DNA of 64,000 nucleotides, from NCBI RefSeq assembly GCF_900156915.1, contig NZ_LT732535.1:3415477-3479476 (forward strand), given 5' to 3'. Source of the stretch: Sediminibacillus massiliensis (lineage in GTDB: Bacteria; Bacillota; Bacilli; Bacillales; Amphibacillaceae). Below the pieces are notes generated by a model. The model ran no database searches and had not been told where the DNA came from. It saw only the letters and a list, made by a program, of their open reading frames with translations. Below, one piece after another: positions 55,514-64,000 of this stretch (its first letter is position 1; the number at the start of each line of letters is the position of its first letter). Made by a program: the position numbers and the translations under genes.

Positions 55514-57202
55514 ATGACATTTTCAAGTTTGAATCGTAAAGAGATGTACAACAAGATGGAAGCAGAAAAACATGACTTGATCGTAATAGGCGGAGGGATT
55601 ACAGGTGCCGGGATTGCACTCGATGCCGCGACAAGGGGAATGAAAGTAGCATTGGTGGAAATGCAGGACTTTGCCGCCGGAACATCGAGCAGATCTACGA
55701 AACTTGTGCATGGTGGATTGCGCTATCTGAAACAATTCGAAGTGAAAATGGTTGCAGAGGTAGGCAAAGAACGTGCCATAGTTTATGAAAATGGGCCGCA
55801 TGTGACCACGCCGGAATGGATGTTGCTGCCATTTTATGACGGTGGGACATTCGGACCGTTGTCTACTAATGTAGGGTTACGTGTTTACGATTTTCTGGCA
55901 GGTGTTAAAAAGCAGGAACGCAGAAAGATGTTCAAAAAGCCGGAAGCATTAGAGAAAGAGCCTCTGTTAAAAGAGCAAGATATGAAAGGGGCCGGTTATT
56001 ACGTCGAGTATAAAACAGATGATGCCCGCTTAACGCTTGAAGTGATGAAAAAAGCAGTGGAACAAGGGGCCTTGTCGATCAATCATGCCAAAGTTGATCA
56101 ATTATTGTATGATCAAGGACAGGTTGTAGGAGTAGAAGTGGAAGATCAGATCGATCATTCGACACACAACATCTATGCAGATCATGTCATTAATGCTGCT
56201 GGTCCATGGGTCGATACGCTGCGTGAGCAGGATGGATCCAAACAAGGAAAAACACTCCAGTTGACGAAAGGGATCCATTTAGTATTTGACGGGAAAAAAT
56301 TCCCGCTCAAGCAGGCGATTTACTTTGATACGCCTGACGGCAGAATGGTATTTGCCATCCCACGGGAAGGAAAAACGTATGTAGGGACGACAGATACTGT
56401 ATATAAAGGCAATATCGCCCACCCAACGATGACGACCGAAGACAGGGACTACGTATTGAACGCAATTCGATTTATGTTTCCTTCAGTTGATGTAGGACCG
56501 GAAGACGTAGAGTCCAGCTGGGCAGGTCTACGACCATTGATTCATGAGGAAGGCAAAGATCCATCCGAAATCTCGAGAAAGGATGAAATTTTTGTTGCAG
56601 ATTCTGGGCTGATTTCGATCGCAGGCGGAAAGTTGACAGGTTATCGTAAAATGGCCGAAAGTGTCGTCGACCTGACAGTGGAAAAGCTTAAAGCTTCGAA
56701 AGGGATTCTGTATTCTTCCTCCTCAACGAAACATTTGCCGATTTCGGGAGGAGATGTCGGTGGATCTGCTGGTTTTAAAGTGTTTGCCAAGGAAAAAATA
56801 GAAGAAGCGGTTGCCCTTGGATTATCTCCGGAAGATGCAAACAGTATCGTTCAACGTTATGGTGCAAATGTTACTGAAATTCTGGATATCTATCATAACC
56901 AAAAATCAGCTGCTGAGAAAGCGAAATTAGATCCGTTAGTTTACGCGATGCTCCGCTATGCAACTGAACAGGAAGCATGTTACAAACCTGCAGACTTCTT
57001 TATTCGAAGAACGGGTGCGTTATTTTTCCATATCGATTGGGTGAAAGCAAATAAAACGGGAGTCATCAATTATATGAAGCAGTTGTTCGGTTGGACAGAG
57101 CAGCAGCGGACCGCTTATCAGGATGAATTGGACCAATTGATTTATGAGGCAACACATCCGGTGGATGAAACAGGTGCTCGTGAGGATAGAGAAATTTCGT
57201 AG
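55514..57202 (+). CDS. glpD: Aerobic glycerol-3-phosphate dehydrogenase
   Basis: 562-residue membrane-associated flavoprotein oxidising glycerol-3-phosphate to dihydroxyacetone phosphate and feeding electrons to menaquinone. FAD-binding LIVIGGGITGAGIALDAATRG (about 22-42), then FAAGTSSRSTKLVHGGLRYLKQFE, INAAGPWVDTLR, YVGTTDTVYKG and the C-terminal DAO_C helical domain. AAAGGAGCG precedes the ATG. It has its own GlpP-dependent leader, so glpFK and glpD respond together to glycerol-3-phosphate. Confidence 0.96.
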   Translation: MTFSSLNRKEMYNKMEAEKHDLIVIGGGITGAGIALDAATRGMKVALVEMQDFAAGTSSRSTKLVHGGLRYLKQFEVKMVAEVGKERAIVYENGPHVTTPEWMLLPFYDGGTFGPLSTNVGLRVYDFLAGVKKQERRKMFKKPEALEKEPLLKEQDMKGAGYYVEYKTDDARLTLEVMKKAVEQGALSINHAKVDQLLYDQGQVVGVEVEDQIDHSTHNIYADHVINAAGPWVDTLREQDGSKQGKTLQLTKGIHLVFDGKKFPLKQAIYFDTPDGRMVFAIPREGKTYVGTTDTVYKGNIAHPTMTTEDRDYVLNAIRFMFPSVDVGPEDVESSWAGLRPLIHEEGKDPSEISRKDEIFVADSGLISIAGGKLTGYRKMAESVVDLTVEKLKASKGILYSSSSTKHLPISGGDVGGSAGFKVFAKEKIEEAVALGLSPEDANSIVQRYGANVTEILDIYHNQKSAAEKAKLDPLVYAMLRYATEQEACYKPADFFIRRTGALFFHIDWVKANKTGVINYMKQLFGWTEQQRTAYQDELDQLIYEATHPVDETGAREDREIS

Positions 57203-57277
57203 GCAAACGTTGGTGGAGTGAAGGTATTTATATAGTTGGATTGGAAGCATAGCACGAAGCTCCATCCACGGATTCAA

Positions 57278-57316
57278 AAAGGACGACATCTACATTTGTA
57301 GGTGGCGTCCTTCTTT
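57278..57316. terminator. Terminator after glpD
   Basis: AAAGGACG ... CGTCCTT with an inner ATCTACA / TGTAGGT stem and a CTTTTC tail, between glpD and the convergent siderophore permease gene. Confidence 0.78.
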
Positions 57317-57339
57317 TCTGGTTTGGAAAACTTTACTAG

Positions 57340-58350
57340 TCACGATTTCATTAACAAATAAATGAAGTAACCTCCGCCTATGAGAGACACAATCAAACCA
57401 ACTGGTATTTCTGAAGGTGCCAGTATGTTGCGGCCGATGGTATCTGCTGCTAGTAAGAGAAAAGCTCCCATCAGTGCGGTTATTGGAAGAAGTCTTTCAA
57501 AGGTTGGACCGACCAGTTTTTTGGATAAATGCGGAACTACCAGTCCCAGAAAGGCAATACCACCTCCGACAGAAACACTTGCTCCCGCAAGAGCGACTGC
57601 GATGAACAACAGTGTTCTTCGCTCATGTTCTACCTTTGTCCCGAGTCCCTGGGCAACATCATCCCCAAGAAAAAGAGTGTTTAATGACGTTCCCTTGTAT
57701 AAACCTAATGGTATAAAGATAAGAATCCAGGGCAGTAAAGCTAGTACATATGTCCAATCTGTTCCTGATATATTTCCGGACAGCCAAACCGTTGCCCGAG
57801 TGAAATCATCCGGATCCATCTTTAATTGAAAAACGACAATCAAAGCTGCAAAGGCGCTATTGATCCCGATTCCAACCAAAACCAAACGAATCGGTGAAAC
57901 CCCGTTTTTCCAGGAAATAGCATAAATGAGCACCGCCGCAATGACGGCACCAATTAACGCAGCTAACGGCAAGAGGAAGATAGACAAAACCCCAGCATCC
58001 GCAGTATTTCCCTGAGACAAGAAGATGGTGAGAACAACGGCAAACCCCGCTCCAGCATTAATGCCGATTATCCCTGGGTCTGCCAACTCATTACGTGTAA
58101 CCCCTTGAAGCAATGCGCCGGATACGGCCATGCCAGCACCGATTAACAATGCAATAACCATCCTTGGTAATCGAAACTGAAACAATACCATTGTGTTTTG
58201 TTCATTTCCGTTCCCCGTCAGTGTCCGGAAAACATCCATAGGCGATATCCGGATAACACCGAGATTCAAACTAAGTAACAGGGTCCCTAAGATAGCTAAA
58301 ACCAGCAATATTCCGATTAACCAAGCTTTTTGTGTCATTTGATTTCTCAT
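57340..58350 (-). CDS. Iron-siderophore ABC transporter permease (FecCD family), second subunit
   Basis: 336 residues with about nine to ten membrane helices and the FecCD signatures RLPRMVIALLIGAGMAVSGALLQGVTRNELADPGIIGINAGAG and GGIAFLGLVVPHLSKKLVGP (the cytoplasmic coupling helix with Gly). It is the partner of the permease just upstream, whose stop overlaps its start by one base. Together with the binding protein across the Fur box it takes up a ferric siderophore. No ATPase gene is adjacent. A shared FhuC/YusV-like ATPase is likely. Confidence 0.92.
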   Translation of the reverse strand: MRNQMTQKAWLIGILLVLAILGTLLLSLNLGVIRISPMDVFRTLTGNGNEQNTMVLFQFRLPRMVIALLIGAGMAVSGALLQGVTRNELADPGIIGINAGAGFAVVLTIFLSQGNTADAGVLSIFLLPLAALIGAVIAAVLIYAISWKNGVSPIRLVLVGIGINSAFAALIVVFQLKMDPDDFTRATVWLSGNISGTDWTYVLALLPWILIFIPLGLYKGTSLNTLFLGDDVAQGLGTKVEHERRTLLFIAVALAGASVSVGGGIAFLGLVVPHLSKKLVGPTFERLLPITALMGAFLLLAADTIGRNILAPSEIPVGLIVSLIGGGYFIYLLMKS

Positions 58351-59375
58351 TATAAAGCCCTCCCTTCACGACGGGCCAGATAAAGAAAAAAGGGAACGCC
58401 AATCAAAGCAGTCACCGTTCCGACGGGTGTCTCGAACGGTGGATTTAACATCCTCGAAACTGTGTCTGCGACCACTAAAAGAATCGCCCCTAAAATGGCA
58501 GAACAGGGGATTATCCATCGATAATTAATACCCACAAGAAAGCGGGTAATATGTGGAATCACCAGTCCGATGAAACCGATTGTTCCAGCCACAGATACGG
58601 CTGCACCAGTGAGCATTAAGACAACGATCGTTCCAGCCAGTTTAACCAGCCAGGTTTTCTGGCCGAGTCCCTTGGCGATGTCGTCACCTAAATTCAGGAT
58701 GGTGATCGAGCCTGCAAGCAAAATGGCGAGAATGATGCCGATTACGACTACTGGTGCAAGTAATTTAACATGAATCCACTGGACGCTTGAGACACCCCCC
58801 GCATACCAAAACCCCAAGTCTTTTGCGATATTAAAATGGATGACAATAACAGATGATAACGAATTAAGCATGGCGGTCAGAGCTGTTCCTGCCAGAGCGA
58901 GTTTCACTGGAGTCAGTCCGGTTTTCGAAATTGACCCGATTCCGAATACTATACCAGTACCTAAACCAGCACCGGCAAATGCCCACAGCATCATGGTAAT
59001 GCTGGAAGCACCAGGTGTGATTGCAAGTGCTAGAGCCATCATGAAAGCTGCACCGGAAGTTACCCCCATAATGGAGGGAGAAGCAAGTGGATTCCGGGTC
59101 ATCCCTTGCATAATGGAACCTGAAATGGCTAGAGCAGCCCCGATTAAAGCGGCTGCAAGCGCTCTGGGAATCCGTAGATTTCTGATAATCTGATGTGATG
59201 TAATAGCAGGATCGAATTGATAGATGCTCTGCCATATTGCTCCCCATTCCAAGTCGGCAGCACCATATAAAATAGACCCTCCCATAGACAAAAGGAGCAG
59301 GATCATCCCGCCAATTAATATTATAGAAGCCAGTACAGGGCGGGATTCTTTATTAGTTGCTTTTTTGATTGTCAT
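58350..59375 (-). CDS. Iron-siderophore ABC transporter permease (FecCD family), first subunit
   Basis: 341 residues, the same fold as its downstream partner: NLRIPRALAAALIGAALAISGSIMQGMTRNPLASPSIMGVTSGAA and GTIGFIGLVIPHITRFLVGINYRWIIP. The last hydrophobic helix ends with LARREGRAL. Its 5' end faces the binding-protein gene across a 135-base gap with a strong Fur box, so both units should be repressed by Fur-Fe2+. The pair probably forms a heterodimeric channel. Confidence 0.92.
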   Translation of the reverse strand: MTIKKATNKESRPVLASIILIGGMILLLLSMGGSILYGAADLEWGAIWQSIYQFDPAITSHQIIRNLRIPRALAAALIGAALAISGSIMQGMTRNPLASPSIMGVTSGAAFMMALALAITPGASSITMMLWAFAGAGLGTGIVFGIGSISKTGLTPVKLALAGTALTAMLNSLSSVIVIHFNIAKDLGFWYAGGVSSVQWIHVKLLAPVVVIGIILAILLAGSITILNLGDDIAKGLGQKTWLVKLAGTIVVLMLTGAAVSVAGTIGFIGLVIPHITRFLVGINYRWIIPCSAILGAILLVVADTVSRMLNPPFETPVGTVTALIGVPFFLYLARREGRAL

Positions 59376-59455
59376 ATGTAGAACTCCTAAAAAAGGTGAG
59401 ATTAATAATAACTATCATTGTAATATACCGGCCAAATAAAATAAAGCTTGTAAAT

Positions 59456-59474
59456 GATAATGAGAATTGTTATC
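59456..59474. promoter_or_regulatory. Fur box
   Basis: GATAATGAGAATTGTTATC matches the classical 19-base Fur box GATAATGATAATCATTATC at 16 of 19 positions. It lies between the divergent permease and binding-protein genes. A weaker AATAACTATCATTG lies at about 59406. Confidence 0.88.
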
Positions 59475-59510
59475 ATTTATTCAGACAGCAATTTCGGGAG
59501 GACAGAAAAC

Positions 59511-60494
59511 ATGAAAAAGAAAAACTATCTATACATATTTGCTAGTTTACTATTATGTTTCTTTGTTTTATCAGCTTGTGGGAATAGTGAAGAAGATAAT
59601 GCTGACGATGAATCGTCAAACCATGAAGAAACATCAAATACCGAAGAAACATCAGAAGAACGAATATTGACAGATGCCATGGGAAATGAAGTGACAATTC
59701 CGGCAAATCCTGAAAGAGTGCTTGCTTCCTACCTGGAGGATTACCTAGTAGCTTTAGGTATTACCCCTGTTGCTCAATGGTCTGTTCAAGATGGAGAGAG
59801 CATTCAAGATTATTTACAGGATTCTCTGGAAGATGTGCCAACTATTCCTCATGATCTTCCTTATGAAACCGTAGCGAGTTTCGATCCTGATTTAATTATA
59901 ATGGATTCGGCAGAAATGGTTGAAGGAAATAAATATGATCAATACAGCAGTATCGCTCCGACATACGTGATTGGAACAGAACAAAACAACGATTGGCGTT
60001 CAGAATTCAAGCAGGTGGGAGAAATCTTCGGCAAAGAAGAGGAAACCCAGCAGGTCCTGGATGATTACGAACAAAAAGCGGAGGAAGCCAAAGAACAGGT
60101 TCACCAAGCAATTGGTGACGAATCAGTAGCAGCCATCTGGCTGGTTGGCAACACTTTTTATATAGTTAGTGACAGCTTATCGAGCGGGGATGTGCTATAT
60201 AATGATCTGGGGTTGACGCTGCCGAATGTTGTGGAAGAAATATCTGCAAATTCAACTGCGAACTGGTCTGAAATCTCTTTGGAAAAATTAGCGCAATTGG
60301 ATGCTGATCACATTTTCCTTATTAATAGCGACGGCGATGGAGCCGAAATGCTTGAGGATGAAATCTGGCAGAACATTCCTGCCGTCAAGAATGGCAATAT
60401 TTATGAATATGGTCCAGAGTCCAGCTGGCTCTACACAGGCCCTGTTGCCAATCAACAAATGATCGATGATGTATTGGAAAGTTTAGCAGAATAA
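59511..60494 (+). CDS. Iron-siderophore-binding lipoprotein
   Basis: 327 residues. Signal MKKKNYLYIFASLLLCFFVLSACGN with lipobox LSAC, then an acidic Asp/Glu/Ser/Thr linker and a class III substrate-binding fold (TDAMGNEVTIPANPERVLASYLEDYLVALGITPVAQW, FDPDLIIMDSAEMV, WSEISLEKLAQLDADHIFLIN). The ATG at 59511 has GGGAGGAC upstream. It is divergent from its two permease genes across the Fur box. The siderophore type cannot be told from the sequence. Confidence 0.93.
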   Translation: MKKKNYLYIFASLLLCFFVLSACGNSEEDNADDESSNHEETSNTEETSEERILTDAMGNEVTIPANPERVLASYLEDYLVALGITPVAQWSVQDGESIQDYLQDSLEDVPTIPHDLPYETVASFDPDLIIMDSAEMVEGNKYDQYSSIAPTYVIGTEQNNDWRSEFKQVGEIFGKEEETQQVLDDYEQKAEEAKEQVHQAIGDESVAAIWLVGNTFYIVSDSLSSGDVLYNDLGLTLPNVVEEISANSTANWSEISLEKLAQLDADHIFLINSDGDGAEMLEDEIWQNIPAVKNGNIYEYGPESSWLYTGPVANQQMIDDVLESLAE

Positions 60495-60501
60495 TAAATG
60501 G

Positions 60502-60543
60502 AAACAGGGAAGCTTACATGCAGTAAGTATTCCCTGTTTTTTT
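60502..60543 (+). terminator. Terminator of the siderophore-binding protein gene
   Basis: Stem AAACAGGGAA / TTCCCTGTTT with inner CTTAC / GTAAG, followed by a T run. Confidence 0.9.
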
Positions 60544-60662
60544 ATTCAAAAATTCTGCTGGTTCTAAATAGACGGGCTTTAAGTTCTTTAATGAAGCGTA
60601 TGAGTAACATAAACAATTTCTGTATATGATAAAAGGGAAAAAACATATGGAGGAAAACGTTT

Positions 60663-60956
60663 ATGCCTATTCAAAACGGACATGAAATTAAAGCATTGTT
60701 TGAAGCATCTCAAAAATTGGAGCAGGCTGCACGCGAGGCCAAAAACAACGCAGATGCAGAGGAGATACAACAACTCCAGGAGGAGCTGCGTGAACTCCAG
60801 GCTAAAATTCAGGATGCCCGCGGCAAGGCAATCAATGGCAGTGGAACATCAACCGAGCCATTAATCGAGGCTCAATTAAGTATAGAAGAGAGTCAGCATC
60901 AGATGGACAGAGCCCTTTCTAATTTGAACGCCCAGCAAGATAACGTACAGCCTTGA
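60663..60956 (+). CDS. Small coiled-coil protein of unknown function
   Basis: 97 residues, almost entirely helical. Heptads run from residue 8 to 53 (IKALFEASQKLEQAAREAKNN, EIQQLQEELRELQAKIQDARGK), then a Gly/Ser/Thr linker and a second helix (LIEAQLSIEESQHQMDRALSNL). I do not recognise a family. There is no signal peptide. GGAGGAAAACG precedes the ATG, and a strong terminator follows, so it is a real monocistronic gene. Confidence 0.75.
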   Translation: MPIQNGHEIKALFEASQKLEQAAREAKNNADAEEIQQLQEELRELQAKIQDARGKAINGSGTSTEPLIEAQLSIEESQHQMDRALSNLNAQQDNVQP

Positions 60957-60984
60957 CTGTACACAACAACAAAAATCACCCTCG

Positions 60985-61019
60985 AGGCTTCTACATTCTA
61001 AGTGTAGAAGCTTTTTTTA
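60985..61019 (+). terminator. Terminator after the coiled-coil gene
   Basis: GCTTCTACA / TGTAGAAGC with loop TTCTAAG and TTTTTTT. Confidence 0.92.
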
Positions 61020-61123
61020 CTGTTGCTGGAGAAAATTGTCTCATTTTCTGATAAAGTAAAATATGACAAAGAAATCCAATTGAGTTCAGAATAAAATGAC
61101 CTTGTAGCTTATTCGTCATACCC

Positions 61124-61292
61124 ATAAACTGCGCCATAACTTTAAAGTGACTTCCTCCCATTCTTTTCGGATTGAGTGGTAGTCCAGCGCTGCGGAAAGC
61201 GAAGTGTTCTGCCGCAGCGAGTACATAAGCTTAACTAAAATCAGAACAAGAATAAGCTTCAATAAATAGAATTGTCACTATGTCGCAGTTTC
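61124..61292. repeat. MITE-like element C (short form)
   Basis: About 169 bases. Left end ATAAACTGCGCCATAAC and right end TGTCACTATGTCGCAGTTT are inverted copies of each other. The right end reads, on the other strand, AAACTGCGACATAGTGACAA, identical to the left end of element A. The inner TTCTTTTCGGATTGAGTGG / TAGTCCAGCGCTGCGGAAA is the reverse complement of the right part of element B (about 30655-30700). It looks like an internally deleted member of the same family. The rest of the 60957-61386 gap shows no gene. Confidence 0.8.
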
Positions 61293-61386
61293 TCTTATCT
61301 ATGAAGTTCAAAAAGCGTTATCATCTTGGCGAGTGGTCATGGGAAAGTATGTTATTTAGCTTTACTTATAAAAGGAGCATGAATAT

Positions 61387-63120
61387 ATGGATACTGGACA
61401 AACAAAGCGCGGGTCGTTTTTTTCTCTGCTGCTTTCCTTAAACATTCCAAAATTTGTTTTGACAATCGGGATAGCCGGGAGCCTTTTGACGACGATGGCG
61501 GGACTTGCCATCCCGTTATTAACAAGAGAAATGGTCGACGGATTTTCGGTGGAATCACTGAATACTATGTTAATTACAGCCATCGTCCTGGTGTTTATTT
61601 TGCAGGCGGTTATTGACGGCCTGTCTTTATATGCATTGACCTATGTCGGCCAAAAGATAGTTGCCCAATTAAGAGAAAAACTATGGTTCAAACTATTACG
61701 ACTACCGGTTCATTACTTTGATAAACATACCAGCGGAGAAACAGTCAGCCGTGTCGTAAATGATACAGGTATTTTGAAAGACTTGATTTCCCAGCACTTC
61801 CCGCAATTCATCGGTGGTATTATCACCATTATCGGTTCGATTATCATCTTGTTCATCATGGACTGGAAAATGACACTGCTTATGTTGATAGCTGTTCCGG
61901 TTACGGTTCTGCTCATAGCGCCGCTTGGTAGCAGGATGGCCAAAATATCGCGAAAGCTTCAGGATGACACTGCAAACTTTACAGCCAGTGTCCAGCAGAC
62001 GCTTAGCGAAATAAGATTAATGAAGGCTTCCAATGCCGAGAACACAGAGGAAAACAAAGGCTTGGTTGGAATCGGAAAGCTTTTCTCCACAGGATTGAGG
62101 GAAGGGAAGATTTTTGCTCTCATCGGTCCACTTATGTATCTTGTTGTGATGGTAGTGATCGTCATTATCATTGGATATGGAGGGATAAGAGTAAAAGAAG
62201 GTACCATGACAACAGGTTCGCTGGTTGCTTTCTTGCTTTACCTTTTTCAAATTATTTATCCAATTACTTCTTTTACCATGTTTTTCACACAGCTGCAAAA
62301 GGCGAAAGGAGCAACAGAACGAATTGTGGATATACTTGGGGTGGAGGTAGAGCCCGGACAAGAGGGGAAAGACATCGATATTTCCAATCAAGAGATTCAT
62401 ATCGTCGATGTATCTTTCTCTTATAGTGAAGATGAACGTGTATTGGAGAATATATCTTTTGATGTTCCAGCTGGTTCAGTTGTGGCTTTTGCTGGGCCAA
62501 GCGGCGGTGGGAAAACGACCTTGTTTGGTTTGATTGAGCGTTTTTATGAACCTGTTTCTGGTGAAATTACTATCGGAGACACTCCGGTAAGGGAACTTTC
62601 TATGTATTCTTGGAGAAGGCAAATTGGTTATGTTTCACAGGAAAGTCCTATGATGGTGGGCACAATCCGTGAAAATCTTTGTTATGGCCTGGAAGATTCT
62701 GTGGAAATTACGGACGAACGATTATGGGAGGTCGCCAAAATGGCCTATGCTGATCAGTTCATCAATGAGTTTCCGAATGGGTTAGACACAGAGGTTGGGG
62801 AGAGAGGAATCAAATTGTCCGGGGGACAAAGACAGCGCATTGCCATTGCCAGAGCCTTTCTGAGAGACCCGAAAATTTTGATGATGGATGAAGCAACAGC
62901 AAGCCTCGACAGTCAATCTGAGGGGATAGTCCAGCAAGCTTTAACAAGGCTGATGGAGGGCAGAACCACCTTTATCATTGCGCACCGGTTGTCAACGATC
63001 GTCAATGCGGACAAAATCATTTTTATAGAAAATGGGAAGATAACTGGTACGGGTACACATCGGGAGCTGGTGGACTCCCACAATCTATACAGGGAATTTG
63101 CGGAGCAACAGTTAAGATAG
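61387..63120 (+). CDS. Multidrug ABC exporter, fused permease/ATPase (BmrA-like)
   Basis: 577-residue half-transporter. Six N-terminal helices (for example LTIGIAGSLLTTMAGLAIPLL, TMLITAIVLVFILQAVIDGLSLYAL, GGIITIIGSIIILFIM) are followed by the ATPase domain with Walker A GPSGGGKTT, Q-loop, signature LSGGQRQR, Walker B LMMDEATASLD and H-loop IAHRLST. Overall similarity and length are close to B. subtilis BmrA. It probably acts as a homodimer exporting amphiphilic drugs or lipids. A T-tailed hairpin follows at 63133. It is a separate gene from the ygaD-like exporter at 3.1 kb. Confidence 0.9.
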   Translation: MDTGQTKRGSFFSLLLSLNIPKFVLTIGIAGSLLTTMAGLAIPLLTREMVDGFSVESLNTMLITAIVLVFILQAVIDGLSLYALTYVGQKIVAQLREKLWFKLLRLPVHYFDKHTSGETVSRVVNDTGILKDLISQHFPQFIGGIITIIGSIIILFIMDWKMTLLMLIAVPVTVLLIAPLGSRMAKISRKLQDDTANFTASVQQTLSEIRLMKASNAENTEENKGLVGIGKLFSTGLREGKIFALIGPLMYLVVMVVIVIIIGYGGIRVKEGTMTTGSLVAFLLYLFQIIYPITSFTMFFTQLQKAKGATERIVDILGVEVEPGQEGKDIDISNQEIHIVDVSFSYSEDERVLENISFDVPAGSVVAFAGPSGGGKTTLFGLIERFYEPVSGEITIGDTPVRELSMYSWRRQIGYVSQESPMMVGTIRENLCYGLEDSVEITDERLWEVAKMAYADQFINEFPNGLDTEVGERGIKLSGGQRQRIAIARAFLRDPKILMMDEATASLDSQSEGIVQQALTRLMEGRTTFIIAHRLSTIVNADKIIFIENGKITGTGTHRELVDSHNLYREFAEQQLR

Positions 63121-63132
63121 TACTGTATAAAA

Positions 63133-63164
63133 ATAGCCGGCACTAATATGTGCCGGTTTTATAA
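63133..63164 (+). terminator. Terminator of the BmrA-like gene
   Basis: GCCGGCAC / GTGCCGG with an AT-rich loop and TTTTATAAA. Confidence 0.78.
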
Positions 63165-63184
63165 ATAATAAGGATCCTTTTTCA

Positions 63185-63802
63185 TTAATCATTGTCTGTT
63201 TCAATTTCTAATACAAGGACTTCACCAGTAATGGCATCAATTTCGATATCAGCATCCCGATTCCCATCGACCATTTCAATTTCATAAACTAGGCGATTGT
63301 CGTCCTCGTCTAATTCCAATTCTTCAATCTTCCCGGAGAAATTATCCTTTGCGATTTTTTCCGCTTCCGCTTCACTAATTACTGTTTTTTCTGCTGCATC
63401 GCTGCTGGTGTGATTGTCTTCTTCTTTACCATTGCTGTTAGTAGTCCTATCATCACCTGATTCATCGTCATCAGGTATAGGCTGCTTAGAGGAATCATCT
63501 GAACGACTTTGAGCTGAAACGGATTTTTCCTCAAGTTTTATAACTTCAGCAGTGTTTCCGTCTATCTGCAATTCGTATTCTTTGTTATCAACGATAACTT
63601 CGACTTCATAGATTGCTTTATTGCCTTGTTTTTCAAATTCCAACTCGGTAATTTCACCTGGATAAAGCTCCGTTACCTGCTTCCGGATATCATCCTTGGA
63701 ATAATCCGGATCAGCGTTTACGATTCCTGACTGGGAAAACGCAAGGCCCATGATACCTGCTACAACCATTACTGCGATGACAATAACTGTTTTTTTCTTC
63801 AC
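63185..63802 (-). CDS. Exported PepSY-domain protein
   Basis: 205 residues. An N-terminal signal or anchor helix (KKKTVIVIAVMVVAGIMGLAFSQSG, cleavage possible near residue 26) is followed by two PepSY domains (about 35-95, with YELQIDGNTAEVIKLEEK, and 140-205, with ADIEIDAITGEVLVLEIE), separated by a Ser/Asp/Glu/Asn-rich linker of about 45 residues. PepSY domains are thought to inhibit or modulate peptidases outside the cell. It lies about 100 bases downstream of a sensor kinase gene and may belong to that two-component operon. GGAGGTATTC precedes the ATG. Confidence 0.85.
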   Translation of the reverse strand: MKKKTVIVIAVMVVAGIMGLAFSQSGIVNADPDYSKDDIRKQVTELYPGEITELEFEKQGNKAIYEVEVIVDNKEYELQIDGNTAEVIKLEEKSVSAQSRSDDSSKQPIPDDDESGDDRTTNSNGKEEDNHTSSDAAEKTVISEAEAEKIAKDNFSGKIEELELDEDDNRLVYEIEMVDGNRDADIEIDAITGEVLVLEIETDND

Positions 63803-63904
63803 TATGAATACCTCCTGTTCTTTAGTATCCTCATTGTATACTTACATCATGAAAGGAGGATGTGAGGAAGATTAAAATTTGATGAGAAATTGACTAGTGG
63901 TTTA

Positions 63905-64000
63905 TTATCTTTTTAGTTTCAGTGTGAAAATGGAGCCTTTTTCCGGTTCACTCTCGACTGTCAATTCAGCTCCATGTGCTTTCGCTATTGATTTGGCAAT
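63905..64000 (-). CDS. Sensor histidine kinase, C-terminal fragment (cut by window end)
   Basis: The minus strand from the window edge reads IAKSIAKAHGAELTVESEPEK followed by GSIFTLKLKR and a TAA stop at 63905-63907. This is the end of a HATPase_c domain (the IAKxIxxAHGxxLxVxSxxxxGSxFT pattern after the G2 box). The rest lies beyond the window, and a response regulator gene is expected upstream of it. It is followed by the PepSY gene on the same strand. Confidence 0.85.
   Translation of the reverse strand: MAKSIAKAHGAELTVESEPEKGSIFTLKLKR

Overview
The window comes from a spore-forming, low-to-moderate GC member of the Bacillaceae. It resembles the Virgibacillus/Oceanobacillus/Lentibacillus group, but I cannot fix the genus. 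Evidence: the order mutY, gamma-type SASP (sspE), ntdP, ygaD, ygaE, gsaB, bcp, perR, ygzB, ygxA, rrn operon is the B. subtilis yfhQ-ygxA-rrnD neighbourhood. There is also a CotF-like coat protein, strong GGAGG ribosome binding sites, TTG/GTG starts and many T-tailed hairpin terminators.

Layout. (1) 1-12.7 kb: conserved chromosomal backbone (DNA repair, spore protein, nucleotide phosphatase, ABC exporter, heme precursor synthesis, peroxide defence, PerR), with an insertion of a K+ channel gene and a hydroxyacid dehydrogenase/cobalamin adenosyltransferase pair. (2) 12.8-19.8 kb: a complete rRNA operon with three tandem promoters (16S, 23S, 5S), then 14 tRNA genes and a strong terminator. (3) 19.9-22.9 kb: a LysR regulator, a betaine-homocysteine-methyltransferase-like gene and an unrecognised zinc-ribbon protein. 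(4) 23.0-43.1 kb: an accessory catabolic island. (5) 43.2-51.9 kb: YqcI/YcgG protein, spore coat protein, two bacterial-PH-domain proteins, a TetR-regulated ABC exporter, an SRPBCC protein and a YdeI/OmdA-like protein. (6) 52.0-57.3 kb: the glycerol system glpP-glpF-glpK-glpD with two antitermination leaders and a probable cre site. (7) 57.3-64 kb: a siderophore ABC uptake system with a Fur box, a small coiled-coil protein, a BmrA-like ABC exporter, a PepSY lipid/secreted protein and the 3' end of a sensor histidine kinase.

The most interesting part is region 4. It encodes every step from 4-hydroxyproline to 2-oxoglutarate: a proline-racemase-family epimerase with both catalytic cysteines, a multi-subunit FAD/[2Fe-2S] D-hydroxyproline dehydrogenase split over two operons, a DapA-family deaminase and a 2-oxoglutarate-semialdehyde dehydrogenase. 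It also has a NhaC-family transporter, an oligopeptide-binding lipoprotein, two Xaa-Pro peptidases (M24) and a DUF1680 beta-L-arabinofuranosidase (GH127/GH146 type). The island carries its own sigma-54 (rpoN) and a sigma-54 activator. I find seven -24/-12 promoters (GG-N10-GC), one in front of each catabolic transcription unit. I infer a sigma-54 regulon for using hydroxyproline-rich peptides, possibly arabinosylated plant-wall (extensin-type) Hyp peptides: bind and import the peptide, remove arabinose, cut at the imino bond, and oxidise Hyp into the TCA cycle. The last gene of the island is a proline-racemase paralogue lacking both catalytic cysteines.

At least three MITE-like elements sharing terminal AAACTGCGACATA repeats lie between genes (about 1.61-2.18, 29.92-30.73 and 61.12-61.29 kb), plus a different hairpin-ended element at 44.79-45.02 kb. 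One of them supplies the stop codon of rpoN. I saw no transposase gene, CRISPR array or prophage.
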